DNA from: Acinetobacter sp. ANC 3929
GTDB taxonomy: Bacteria; Pseudomonadota; Gammaproteobacteria; Pseudomonadales; Moraxellaceae
NCBI RefSeq assembly: GCF_000369405.1
Contig: NZ_KB849999.1
Location: forward strand, 1-64,000
Length of the DNA stretch: 64,000 bases
Direction: 5' to 3'
In this document: positions 1-8,045 of the stretch, one piece after another
Numbering within the stretch: position 1 is the first letter of the stretch
Layout: every line of letters starts with the position of its first letter
Notes under the pieces: generated by a model
What the model saw: the letters and a program-made list of their open reading frames with translations, nothing else
Database searches by the model: none
What the model was told of the DNA's origin: nothing
Translations under genes and position numbers: made by a program

Positions 1-87
1 CTGATCCCTTCCCGAACTCAGAAGTGAAACCTCTTAGCGCTGATGGTAGTGTGGCACTTGCCATGTGAGAGTAAGTCATCGCCAGCT
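1..87 (+). rRNA. rrf: 5S ribosomal RNA, 3' part
   Basis: The first bases continue the conserved 5S core (cccgaactcagaagtgaaac, then gatggtagtgtgg) and end in cgccagc, the 3' arm of helix I. The 5' end lies outside the window. A strong terminator follows directly, so this is the end of an rRNA operon. The exact 3' end is uncertain by a base or two. Confidence 0.93.
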
Positions 88-97
88 TTTAAATTAG

Positions 98-133
98 AAA
101 CACCCCCTAGCTAACGTTAGGGGGTGTTTTTTA
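98..133 (+). terminator. Rho-independent terminator of the rRNA operon
   Basis: CACCCCCTA (101-109) pairs with TAGGGGGTG (118-126) and is followed by a run of T. It lies directly behind the 5S gene. Confidence 0.9.
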
Positions 134-269
134 TCGTCATTGAAAATTATGTGAAGTAAAATTTGATGTTTTATATCCTGATCAAAATATTACTAAACAA
201 GATAGAATTATCCTAAATAATCATCGTTATATGTTGTTGAATAAGAATAGTAAAATGGATGGAATTTAG

Positions 270-611
270 ATGACTAATCATAATTATTCTATTACTTCAG
301 AAGAATTCGTACAAGAATTTAAAGATTTAAGAGATGAACTGATTCAGAGTTATTTTACTCTTGACTCCGATATATCACGGATTGCTTTATTGGAAAAGTC
401 CGGAATGAATAGTGAGCAAATTAATTTAACGAAAAAAATTGTTTTAGAAGCTTTAACTGATGCGTTGTATACCATTTTACTCGGTCTTGATGGCTGCACA
501 TCAATTGGTCGGCATCAAATCATGTATAGGCTATTTGATGAGGAATCAAATGAACTGACTGGCAATATAGAATTGATAGCATGGGAAAAATTTCATAGCG
601 AAAATACATAA
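270..611 (+). CDS. hypothetical protein, 113 aa
   Basis: A small soluble protein of mixed charge with no family I recognise. It has no signal peptide or membrane segment. The middle (about residues 50-90) is rich in Leu, Ile and Ala and probably helical. It follows the rRNA operon terminator by about 140 bp of AT-rich DNA, so it needs its own promoter. A purine-rich stretch ahead of the ATG may serve as the ribosome site. No function can be proposed. Confidence 0.65.
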   Translation: MTNHNYSITSEEFVQEFKDLRDELIQSYFTLDSDISRIALLEKSGMNSEQINLTKKIVLEALTDALYTILLGLDGCTSIGRHQIMYRLFDEESNELTGNIELIAWEKFHSENT

Positions 612-665
612 CAATGTATAGTTGAGAGAGTTTAAAATTCATTTTTATTCCTTTTAGGCATTCTT

Positions 666-1058
666 ATGCAATGGGTTGTTGCTGAAACATATTCTTTTCC
701 CTACGAAGCACAAATTGCTAAAACGCAATTGGAAGCCGCTGAAATTCCTGCCCATATTGAAAATGAACATACCATTAATATGGATTGGCTTTATTCCAAT
801 GCATTGGGTGGTGTTCGCTTGTTAGTTCCCGAAAGTTATTTGGAAGAGGCACAAGCATTACTGGCTCAAGATTTTAGTCAGGAATTAGAACAAGAGTTTG
901 GTTTTAGTGAATGCTGTCCTAATTGCGGAAGCACAGATATAAAGCCTTATACAGAAGGGAAGCGGCCTGCATATTTTGTTTTCTTATTGCTGGGTTTTCC
1001 ACTATTTTCATATAAACATGGAACCAAGTGCCAACAATGTCAACATTTCTGGAGTTGA
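666..1058 (+). CDS. DUF2007-type protein with C-terminal zinc ribbon
   Basis: The N-terminal 70 residues fit the DUF2007 (putative signal-transducing) fold: a protein that opens with an aromatic/Tyr strand, then YEAQIAKTQLEAAEIPAHIE and a GGVRLLVPE strand. The C-terminus has two cysteine pairs, CPNC (about residue 84) and CQQC (about 125). Between them lies a hydrophobic stretch, YFVFLLLGFPLF, that could dip into the membrane or pack on the zinc site. The family's function is unknown. A role in binding a small ligand or partner is only a guess. Confidence 0.75.
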   Translation: MQWVVAETYSFPYEAQIAKTQLEAAEIPAHIENEHTINMDWLYSNALGGVRLLVPESYLEEAQALLAQDFSQELEQEFGFSECCPNCGSTDIKPYTEGKRPAYFVFLLLGFPLFSYKHGTKCQQCQHFWS

Positions 1059-1145
1059 GTTTGTATAAGCATTGATTAACAGAACCAGGTTTGAATTTAT
1101 GAATGGCATCCTGTAAAAATAGATAGAAAATTAAAAGGAAAAAAG

Positions 1146-1493
1146 ATGGACTTCAAAGGAAGTTGCCACTGTGGAAAAATATCCTTTGTGGCACAGGGAG
1201 AGTTAACCGAAGCTCTGTCATGTAATTATTCGATTTGCCAGAGAAAGGGTTCTTTATTGTGGTTCTTGCCTACGGATCAAGTCAATATCTCCGTTCAGGA
1301 GGACGCGTTAGCGAGCTATCGATTTAATAAACATGTGATTGACCATCATTTCTGTAATACCTGTGGTATTCATCCCTATGCAACTGGAATTGATCCCAAA
1401 GGCAAGCAGATGTATGCCATTAATATAAGGTGTATTGATGATCTTAATTTGGAAAGTATCAAGATTAATCATTTTGATGGACGTTCAGTGTGA
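1146..1493 (+). CDS. GFA (glutathione-dependent formaldehyde-activating-like) family protein
   Basis: This is a short member of the CENP-V/GFA family, about 115 residues. The zinc-binding cysteines are visible: CHCG near residue 7, a CNYSIC motif near residue 26 (family form CxxSxC), and CNTCG near residue 70. The family binds zinc in two sites. Gfa of Paracoccus has been linked to S-hydroxymethylglutathione formation, but most members have no proven reaction. An AAAAGG-like ribosome site lies just upstream. No operon partner is evident. Confidence 0.85.
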   Translation: MDFKGSCHCGKISFVAQGELTEALSCNYSICQRKGSLLWFLPTDQVNISVQEDALASYRFNKHVIDHHFCNTCGIHPYATGIDPKGKQMYAINIRCIDDLNLESIKINHFDGRSV

Positions 1494-1515
1494 TCATAAA
1501 ATCTAGAGTATAAAA

Positions 1516-2079
1516 ATGAACAAGAATAAAAAGTTAGATTCAGAACAAGTTGCAGTGCTATTAGGCATATTAAAGGCGCGTTTTGAAAAAAATATGCATC
1601 GACATAAGAATTTAAATTGGGCTGATATTGAGGATCGGTTGCAGCAGCAGCCAGAAAAATTATGGTCGCTCAATCAAATGGAAGATACGGGTGGAGAGCC
1701 AGATGTGGTTTCATTGGATGTGAAAGCGTCAGAAATTATCTTTTATGATTGTGCTGTGGAAACGCCAAAAGGTCGTAGAAGCCTTTGTTATGATCGTGCG
1801 GCTTTAGAGATGCGTAAGGAACATAAACCTGAAAACAATGCAGTTGAGGTGGCAGACGCCATCGGGGTTGAGTTGCTAACAGAAGAAGAATATAGACAGT
1901 TACAGTCAGTTGAGCATTTTGATTTAAAAACCTCAAGTTGGGTCAAAACACCACAAGATGTGCGTAAATTGGGCGGTGCAATTTTTTGTGATAGTCGTTA
2001 TGGTCGAGTCTTTACCTATCACAATGGTGCTCAATCTTATTATGCGACCCGTGGATTTCGTGGCCGATTAAAAATATAG
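1516..2079 (+). CDS. DUF4256 family protein
   Basis: A 187-residue soluble protein. The N-terminus has a helix LLGILKARFEKNMHRH followed by a W-x-D-[IV] motif. The middle carries LNQMEDTGGEPDVV and a YDCAVETPKGRRSLCYDR segment, and the C-terminus has a GGAIFCDSRYGRVFTYHNGA segment. I recognise these as the conserved stretches of DUF4256, whose biochemical role is unknown. It starts 22 bp after the GFA gene and could share its transcript. Confidence 0.82.
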   Translation: MNKNKKLDSEQVAVLLGILKARFEKNMHRHKNLNWADIEDRLQQQPEKLWSLNQMEDTGGEPDVVSLDVKASEIIFYDCAVETPKGRRSLCYDRAALEMRKEHKPENNAVEVADAIGVELLTEEEYRQLQSVEHFDLKTSSWVKTPQDVRKLGGAIFCDSRYGRVFTYHNGAQSYYATRGFRGRLKI

Positions 2080-2126
2080 TCTCGTTGTTTTATCTCACTT
2101 ATGCAGTTTTTTAACTTTTAATTTTG

Positions 2127-2142
2127 CCAAGCGCTTGCTTGG
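2127..2142. promoter_or_regulatory. Palindromic operator, probably for the TetR regulator at 5431-6030
   Basis: CCAAGC-GCTT-GCTTGG lies about 70 bp before the dehydrogenase at 2211. The same arms with the spacer ACTT occur at 6170-6185 before atuA. The arms are perfect and the spacing identical, as expected for a TetR dimer site. Assignment to the TetR gene rests on proximity. Confidence 0.7.
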
Positions 2143-2210
2143 TTTTTCTGGTTTTGCTACTTTAGTGCTCATTCAATAAACAATGATCAATAATTGCTAG
2201 GAAGCAGAAT

Positions 2211-3374
2211 ATGCACCTTAATCCTTTGTACTATAACGAGCAGCATCTTGAATTTTCCAAGAGTATCCGACGCTTCGTAGAAAAAGAGATTTCACCTTTT
2301 ATCAATGAGTGGGATGAAAGTGAGACCTTTCCTAGAGAGCTTTATAAAAAAGCAGCAGATATTGGTTTGTTAGGATTAGGTTTTGAAGAACAATATGGAG
2401 GGGTCGCGGGAACAGATGCATTTTATACGCTGTTAGCTTCGATTGAGCTTGCAAAATGTGCATCGGGTGGTCTTAGTGCTTCTTTGCTGTCTCATACCAT
2501 TGGTGCGCCTCCGATTCAGCACTTTGCAAATGAAGCGATTAAAGCTCAAGTGCTGCCTCAGATTTTATCGGGTGAAAAAATCTCGGCACTGGCAATTACT
2601 GAGCCAGGCGGTGGTTCAGATGTCGCTTCACTCAAAACCAAGGCTGTACGTGATGGTGATTATTTTCTGGTCAGTGGTGAAAAGACCTTTATCACCTCAG
2701 GGATACGAGCAGATTATTACTCGGTGGCAGTGCGTACTGATCCAAATGCCAAAGGGGCAAATGGTATATCCATGCTCCTGATTGATGCGCATAGTGAAGG
2801 GATCAGCAAAACCAAACTGGACAAAATGGGCTGGTGGGCATCAGATACCGCGCATTTACATTTTGACAATGTCAAAGTGCCTGCTAGCCATTTATTAGGT
2901 CCTGAAAATATGGGCTTTCTGGTGATTATGAATAACTTCAATATGGAGCGTTTTTTCCTTGCTGCCAGTAGTTATGGCTTTGCCCTGACTTGTTATGAAG
3001 AGGCACTGGATTGGGCACAGCAGCGTCAAACCTTTGGTAAGCGTCTAGTTGATCATCAGGTGATGCGTCATAAACTGGTTGATATGGCAACTCGATTGAC
3101 TACAACCCGTGCTTTACTCGAGGATACGGCTTATCGTTTAGGTAAGCCCGAATTGCAGGGCAGTGAACTGATTGCCCAGATTTGTATGCTGAAGAATGTC
3201 GCCACTCAAACCATGCAATTCTGTGCAGATGCGGCTGTGCAGACCTTAGGTGGTATGGGCTTTATGCGTGGTACCAAGTCTGAACGAATCTATCGTGAAG
3301 TGAAGGTGAATATGATTGGTGGTGGCGCAGAAGAAATTATGAAAGATTTAATTAGTAAGCAGTTGGGCTATTAA
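2211..3374 (+). CDS. acyl-CoA dehydrogenase
   Basis: A full-length acyl-CoA dehydrogenase (387 aa). It has an N-terminal helical domain with GLLGLGFEEQYGG, the middle beta domain motif ALAITEPGGGSDVASLKT, the C-terminal QRQTFGKRLVDHQVMRHKL segment, and the end motif QTLGGMGFMRGT...GGGAEEIMKDLI. Glu in the GGGAEE segment is the usual catalytic base. The enzyme should oxidise an acyl-CoA with FAD and pass electrons to ETF. It stands alone, but the operator ahead of it matches the one before atuA. A role in citronellyl-CoA, geranyl-CoA or downstream branched acyl-CoA oxidation is therefore likely; the exact substrate is inferred. Confidence 0.9.
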   Translation: MHLNPLYYNEQHLEFSKSIRRFVEKEISPFINEWDESETFPRELYKKAADIGLLGLGFEEQYGGVAGTDAFYTLLASIELAKCASGGLSASLLSHTIGAPPIQHFANEAIKAQVLPQILSGEKISALAITEPGGGSDVASLKTKAVRDGDYFLVSGEKTFITSGIRADYYSVAVRTDPNAKGANGISMLLIDAHSEGISKTKLDKMGWWASDTAHLHFDNVKVPASHLLGPENMGFLVIMNNFNMERFFLAASSYGFALTCYEEALDWAQQRQTFGKRLVDHQVMRHKLVDMATRLTTTRALLEDTAYRLGKPELQGSELIAQICMLKNVATQTMQFCADAAVQTLGGMGFMRGTKSERIYREVKVNMIGGGAEEIMKDLISKQLGY

Positions 3375-3393
3375 ATTCATTTCGTACCTCATT

Positions 3394-3424
3394 AAAAGTG
3401 CGGTTAAAACACCGCACTTTTTCA
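3394..3424. terminator. Bidirectional terminator
   Basis: AAAAGTGCGGT (3394-3404) and ACCGCACTTTT (3411-3421) form an 11-bp perfect stem with A and T tails. It lies between the convergent dehydrogenase gene and the gene at 3434-4171. Confidence 0.88.
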
Positions 3425-3433
3425 TTTTGAAAT

Positions 3434-4171
3434 TTATTCTAGTTCAGCTAATTCCTCTAAAGAAATTTGACGGATTTCAAAGATAGGTTGTTTTAGAAAT
3501 GAATTCAGTGCTTTGATATCAATAAATTTTATGCTGTCGAGTGCAATACCTTCGATGCTATCTTTTTCGGCATCATAGCGAATATCTGCAGTTTTCTCGA
3601 TAAATTGTTTAAATAACAATGGACTATCACTTAACTCTGCAAGAGGTTTATCCATCAAGGCTTCGAACTCATCGTCCATCGCATAAATATTGGATTCCCA
3701 TGTAACATCACTAAAGTTCTCATCTTGGCTAGAAATAATGCTGCCAGTTTCATAGCCAGAAAAATAGTCTTCTTCTGAATTGATCCAAAGCACATAGCAG
3801 GGTTGTGTCGCATCGACTTCTATGAGTTGATACCAGACGATACCTGAAATTTTGGCAAATTCGAAAGCATCATCTTCATTCAGCTTTGGAATTTCACCAT
3901 CTTCAATATCAAATTTTTTGCCCGTTTTTTCTAATACCAAAGCTTCAAGTTTTTCGTAGATTTCATCATCTACTTCGCCATTGCCGATGTCATAGTTACA
4001 GAGTTCATCATAATATAAGCCCTCAACAACTAATGCTTTGTATGCCTTTTCTGCTTCAGCTTTATCTGTATAAATCTTTTTGATTGCCCCAGTCGAAACG
4101 CAGTGGGTCAGATGCCATTCGTCATTATAAGCAAAGTCATTTTGACGAATCACGTATTGGATATTGCTCAT
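3434..4171 (-). CDS. hypothetical acidic protein, 245 aa
   Basis: I do not recognise a family. The protein is strongly acidic, with many Asp and Glu residues and acidic clusters such as NGEVDDEIYEKLE and AMDDEFEALMD. It has no signal peptide or membrane segment. The first part (MSNIQYVIRQNDFAYNDEWH) and a helix rich in Ala and Glu (KAEAEKAYKALV) recall small bacterial proteins with a WGR-like or stress-related role, but I see no diagnostic motif. It is followed after 17 bp by the gene at 4189 in the upstream direction, so the two are probably co-transcribed. Confidence 0.7.
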   Translation of the reverse strand: MSNIQYVIRQNDFAYNDEWHLTHCVSTGAIKKIYTDKAEAEKAYKALVVEGLYYDELCNYDIGNGEVDDEIYEKLEALVLEKTGKKFDIEDGEIPKLNEDDAFEFAKISGIVWYQLIEVDATQPCYVLWINSEEDYFSGYETGSIISSQDENFSDVTWESNIYAMDDEFEALMDKPLAELSDSPLLFKQFIEKTADIRYDAEKDSIEGIALDSIKFIDIKALNSFLKQPIFEIRQISLEELAELE

Positions 4172-4188
4172 TTTTATTTCCCCTTAAG

Positions 4189-4806
4189 TTAAGCAATTTT
4201 AGTTTTTAATTCTTGCAGCTTAGCTGCACTAGGCGGCACAGTCATGCCATTGTCCATCCAGAGTTCAAAACGCATCGGATTGAAAAAGAAATCGGGACGA
4301 ATATCAAAATCAATAAATTTGGCTTCACCTTTTCCCATCATCGGAAGAATGGTATTGATAAACCAACTATTGTGGGTGATCAGTAACGACTTTAATTGTC
4401 CTGTCACCGATAAAGGAGAGAGCAGTGTTGCTGATAGCTTTGGATCATCAATCACGTCAGCGTGGAATTTCTCTAGGCGCTTTGCCAATCCATCTGTGGG
4501 GATATCCTGCATGGCTGCAACAAAATCCCCTAAAGTTGGAATAAAGCGGTGATGGAAATCAACCAATAAGTGATCTTTTTCACACAGGTCTTTCACTTCA
4601 ATGCTATTTCCAGCACTATTTTCGAAGTGATGTCCAAAGATCGGAATAATGACTTCCTGAACACCCCAAAAGGTATGCAAGATACGATGGCGATTGTCGG
4701 TACACAACATTTTGGTGCTGTCGATTAGCGCATGAATATCAATATAATCTTCAAGCTCGCCCCCGCGACGTTTCACCGATATATTGGCATGTTGTACTGG
4801 ATTCAT
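4189..4806 (-). CDS. DUF6915-like protein
   Basis: The first 100 residues follow the pattern I remember for DUF6915: a HANISVKRRGG start, EDYIDIHALIDSTK, DNRHRILHTFWG, an FGHHFENSAG segment, then a conserved E-K-D-H motif ahead of a PTLGDFVAAM segment. The histidine-rich pattern suggests a metal or small-ligand site, but no function is known. The C-terminal half (about residues 110-205) is longer than the core domain and unfamiliar. It is first in a probable two-gene unit with the acidic protein at 3434. Confidence 0.68.
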   Translation of the reverse strand: MNPVQHANISVKRRGGELEDYIDIHALIDSTKMLCTDNRHRILHTFWGVQEVIIPIFGHHFENSAGNSIEVKDLCEKDHLLVDFHHRFIPTLGDFVAAMQDIPTDGLAKRLEKFHADVIDDPKLSATLLSPLSVTGQLKSLLITHNSWFINTILPMMGKGEAKFIDFDIRPDFFFNPMRFELWMDNGMTVPPSAAKLQELKTKIA

Positions 4807-4924
4807 TTTTACTAATTCTTATAATCATTTGATGTTTAACAACAATAACAGTTTTCTAATGAAACGAATATAGATGAGTAGACGTGAGCGATAAACTGTG
4901 TCGTGCTGAAATTGGAATTAAATT

Positions 4925-5434
4925 TTAAAAGGCTTGATATTTCTTATCTGTCCAATCCGAATTTAAAATTGCCCAACGTTCATGATCTTTCCATTCTTTT
5001 CCACCGACTCGTAGGTACTGGCGAGAGAAGCCTTCTTTCACAAAACCTGCATGTGCAACAAGGCGAATAGAGGGCAGATTGTCTGGTTGAATATTGGCTT
5101 CTAGTCGATGTAGATTGAGTGTTTGAAATACTTCTTTTAAAACCAGTTGTAGTCCATATCGCATATAGCCATATCCTGCATAAGGATAAAAGGCTTCATA
5201 GCCTAAATAGGCAGAATGGAAGTAACCACGAACAATATTCGATATATTAAAGGTGCCAACAATGGCATGATTTTCTGTTAAACAGACAAAATAACGGTGT
5301 TCTTGAGCGAGGTAGTGTTCAAAATCAGTCGGTGGATAGGTCCATGGTCGATGTAGATGAATACTATTTTGGTAGGCATGTTTGATTTCAGTTAAATCAC
5401 TGAGTTGAGGCTTACGCAAATAGATAGCACTCAT
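4925..5434 (-). CDS. GNAT family N-acetyltransferase (RimJ/RimL type)
   Basis: The protein has the GNAT acceptor-site region (LRKPQLSDL at the N-terminus), the central acetyl-CoA segment YPYAGYGYMRYGL in place of the usual Q/RxxGxG/A, and the RimJ/RimL ending with LNLHRLEANIQPDN and SIRLVAHAGFVKEG. It should acetylate an amino group with acetyl-CoA; the substrate is unknown. I start it at 5434 (MSAIYL) because that ATG overlaps the TGA of the TetR gene as ATGA, a sign of translational coupling. A longer reading to 5452 lies wholly inside the TetR gene. Confidence 0.85.
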   Translation of the reverse strand: MSAIYLRKPQLSDLTEIKHAYQNSIHLHRPWTYPPTDFEHYLAQEHRYFVCLTENHAIVGTFNISNIVRGYFHSAYLGYEAFYPYAGYGYMRYGLQLVLKEVFQTLNLHRLEANIQPDNLPSIRLVAHAGFVKEGFSRQYLRVGGKEWKDHERWAILNSDWTDKKYQAF

Positions 5435-6030
5435 TTCACCGCCATTTCCCAAACCATGTCCGTCAATTCATCAATTTTGACTTTGCCTTCTGGCCGATAC
5501 CACGTCACTGTCCAAGAAATCGAACCACCAAGTAAACGACGCCAGATAAAGGCATCATGTTTCACCTTGCCTTGAGCCCGTAATTTTTCAATCACATCCA
5601 ACCAGACTTGCTCATATTCATTACGCATCTTCAAAAGATAGTCTTGTTTTTCTTTAGAAAGAGCAAACCATTCATGTACCAGTACAGCCATAGCCGCACC
5701 AGTATCACCAGCAATGGAAAGTAATTCGGCTTTGATCAAATGACGTAATTGCTGTTCAGGATCGGTTGAGCGTTCAGCCGCTTCTTTTAAGCGGGCAAAG
5801 TTATAAATGATGGTTTGTTCCATCACTGTCGCCAGAATTTCATCTTTACTTTTAAAATGATGAAACAGACTCCCAGATTGAATGCCAATAAATTCACCGA
5901 GTTGACGAACTGTGGTTTTATCATAACCCTGCTTATAAAATAGATAGGCTGCACCCTGCAATAAACGCCCACGAGGACTGTCATCAAAACAAACAATTTT
6001 GGGGATTTGTTCAATTGAAGTTGCGATCAT
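5431..6030 (-). CDS. TetR family transcriptional regulator (AtuR-like)
   Basis: The N-terminal helix-turn-helix is clear at about residues 20-65: GRLLQGAAYLFYKQGYDKTTVRQLGEFIG followed by the SGSLFHHFKSKDEIL recognition part. The rest is a helical ligand and dimer domain. It is divergent from atuA, the classic position of AtuR, which in Pseudomonas represses the acyclic-terpene genes until a pathway acyl-CoA appears. The intergenic region carries its likely operators. The downstream GNAT gene overlaps its stop by 4 bases. Function as terpene regulator is inferred from context. Confidence 0.88.
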   Translation of the reverse strand: MIATSIEQIPKIVCFDDSPRGRLLQGAAYLFYKQGYDKTTVRQLGEFIGIQSGSLFHHFKSKDEILATVMEQTIIYNFARLKEAAERSTDPEQQLRHLIKAELLSIAGDTGAAMAVLVHEWFALSKEKQDYLLKMRNEYEQVWLDVIEKLRAQGKVKHDAFIWRRLLGGSISWTVTWYRPEGKVKIDELTDMVWEMAVK

Positions 6031-6106
6031 GCCTATCCGTCTATCCTATTTAAGCTGAGGTACATTGTAACAAAATTCATTTCATGCATTGTCTTATCTT
6101 TTTATA

Positions 6107-6122
6107 ACAAGCATTTGCTTTA
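6107..6122. promoter_or_regulatory. Weaker second operator-like palindrome
   Basis: AAGC-ATTT-GCTT (6109-6120) repeats the core of the operator at 6170-6185 with the same 4-base spacer. Its outer bases do not match. It would sit near the TetR promoter and could serve autoregulation. Confidence 0.45.
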
Positions 6123-6169
6123 ATTTGACCGTTTTTGCCAATACAGCATAGCATTATGTACTTTACAAA

Positions 6170-6185
6170 CCAAGCACTTGCTTGG
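6170..6185. promoter_or_regulatory. Palindromic operator before atuA
   Basis: CCAAGC-ACTT-GCTTGG has the same arms and spacing as the site at 2127-2142. It covers a TTG at 6178 that could be read as an upstream start for atuA, which argues that the true start is further downstream. Confidence 0.72.
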
Positions 6186-6225
6186 TAATGTTAAGGCGTT
6201 TTTAGCAATAACAATGAGAAAGCGC

Positions 6226-8031
6226 ATGACAAGTGTCAAACAGGATGACCAGAGGGTAGTGAAAATCGGGTGTGCATCAGGGTTCTGGGGCGATACCAAT
6301 ACCGCTGCTTTTCAGTTGGTACATCTAAGTGATATTGATTATCTGGTCTTTGATTATCTGTCAGAAATCACCATGTCGATTATGGCCAAGGCGATGATGA
6401 TGGACCCAAGTCATGGTTATGCGCTGGATTTTGTCAGTCGAGTCATGGCACCACTGATCAATAAAATTGCTGAGAAAAAAATTAAAGTGATTAGTAATGC
6501 AGGTGGGGTAAATCCACTGGCTTGCCGTGATGCATTACAAAAAATCATTGATGAAAAGGGCTTAAATTTAAAAGTCGCAGTCGTACTGGGGGATGATGTA
6601 TTACCAAAGCATGCTGAATTACTTACCCAAAATGTTCAGGAAATGTTTAATGGTGATGCCTTACCTGCACATGTTGCCAGTAGCAATGCCTATTTAGGCG
6701 CAGTTGCGATTCGCGATGCGCTCGATTTAGGGGCAGACATCGTGATTACAGGTCGTGTGGTTGATTCAGCCGTTGTGCTTGCACCCCTGTTGCACGAGTA
6801 TAAATGGTCACTTGAGGATTATGACAAGCTGGCACAAGGCTCATTGGCAGGGCATGTCATTGAATGTGGTGCACAGTGTACAGGTGGAAACTTTACTGAT
6901 TGGCGTCTAGTTCAAGGCTTTGACAATATGGGCTTTCCAATCGTTGAAGTGAGTGACGATGCTTCATTTATTGTGACCAAGCCGAAAGGGACAGGTGGCC
7001 TCGTTTCAACTGCGACCGTAGCAGAGCAGATCGTTTACGAAATTGGCAATCCACAAGCCTATCTTTTGCCTGATGTGACTGCTGATTTTAGCCAAGTTCA
7101 TTTAGATCAAGTAGGCGAACATCGAGTCAAGGTGACAGGTGCAACAGGTCGTGCACCCACCCAGCAATATAAAGTCAGTGCGACCTACGCCGATGGTTAT
7201 CGTGTTTTGGTCAGTTTCTTGATCGCAGGTCGTGAAGCACCAGAAAAAGCCCAAGTGATTGCCGATGCCATTCTGAATAAATGTGAACGCGTATTGGCGT
7301 TACGATCAGTCCCACCGTTTAGTGAAAAATCAGTCGAGATTCTCGGGGTTGAAAGTACTTATGGCACACATGCCCGAATCAAAGACAGCCGTGAAGTAGT
7401 GGTCAAAATCGCGGTCAAGCATCTGTTTAAAGAAGCTTGTATGTTCTTTGCTTCTGAAATTGCCCAAGCTTCAACAGGCATGGCACCTGCATTGGCAGGG
7501 ATTGTCGGAGGCCGTCCTAAAGCATCGGCAGTGGTGAAATTATTTTCATTTTTGATTGATAAAGATCAATTAAAGGTAGAAGTCGATTTTGCAGGACAGC
7601 GTTATCCCGTACAGATTCCTACAGGGCAAGAGGTACCAGCTGTCGAGCTACATCCCGTCGGCGAAGTGGCAACCTATCAAGGTGATGAGGTTGAAGTACC
7701 GTTGATTGAGGTGGCACATGCACGCAGTGGCGATAAGGGCAATCATAGCAATATCGGGGTGATTGCACGTCAAGCGGAATATTTACCCTGGATTCGTGCG
7801 GCACTGACTGAAGCCAATGTTGCCGCGTATATGCAGCATGTTTTAGATCCAGAAAAATCAAAAGTGATTCGTTATGAATTACCTGAGATGCATGCGCTGA
7901 ATTTCATGCTGGAAAATGCTTTAGGTGGTGGTGGGATTGCCAGCTTGAGAATCGATCCACAAGGCAAAGCCTTTGCACAGCAATTATTGGATATGCCGGT
8001 GAAAGTACCAGTACAACTGTTAGAAAAATAA
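6226..8031 (+). CDS. atuA: AtuA family protein of acyclic terpene utilisation
   Basis: AtuA is required for growth on citronellol or geraniol in Pseudomonas, but its reaction is not established. The protein shows the DUF1446 core: KIGCASGFWGDT at the N-terminus, ISNAGGVNP, ITGRVVDSAVVLAPL and HVIECGAQCTGGNFTDW. After about residue 460 comes the second part, with the HARSGDKGNHSNIGVIAR signature. I chose the ATG at 6226 (about 601 aa). An open frame reaches a TTG at 6178, but that codon lies in the operator, and homologues start shortly before the KIGCASGFWG motif. An ATG at 6214 is the alternative. It is the first gene of atuABCDEF. Confidence 0.9.
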   Translation: MTSVKQDDQRVVKIGCASGFWGDTNTAAFQLVHLSDIDYLVFDYLSEITMSIMAKAMMMDPSHGYALDFVSRVMAPLINKIAEKKIKVISNAGGVNPLACRDALQKIIDEKGLNLKVAVVLGDDVLPKHAELLTQNVQEMFNGDALPAHVASSNAYLGAVAIRDALDLGADIVITGRVVDSAVVLAPLLHEYKWSLEDYDKLAQGSLAGHVIECGAQCTGGNFTDWRLVQGFDNMGFPIVEVSDDASFIVTKPKGTGGLVSTATVAEQIVYEIGNPQAYLLPDVTADFSQVHLDQVGEHRVKVTGATGRAPTQQYKVSATYADGYRVLVSFLIAGREAPEKAQVIADAILNKCERVLALRSVPPFSEKSVEILGVESTYGTHARIKDSREVVVKIAVKHLFKEACMFFASEIAQASTGMAPALAGIVGGRPKASAVVKLFSFLIDKDQLKVEVDFAGQRYPVQIPTGQEVPAVELHPVGEVATYQGDEVEVPLIEVAHARSGDKGNHSNIGVIARQAEYLPWIRAALTEANVAAYMQHVLDPEKSKVIRYELPEMHALNFMLENALGGGGIASLRIDPQGKAFAQQLLDMPVKVPVQLLEK

Positions 8032-8045
8032 GTAAGGATGTAAAC

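Noticed and set aside
6178..6225. Longer AtuA start at TTG 6178
   Set aside because: The TTG lies within the operator palindrome and the added residues do not belong to the family.
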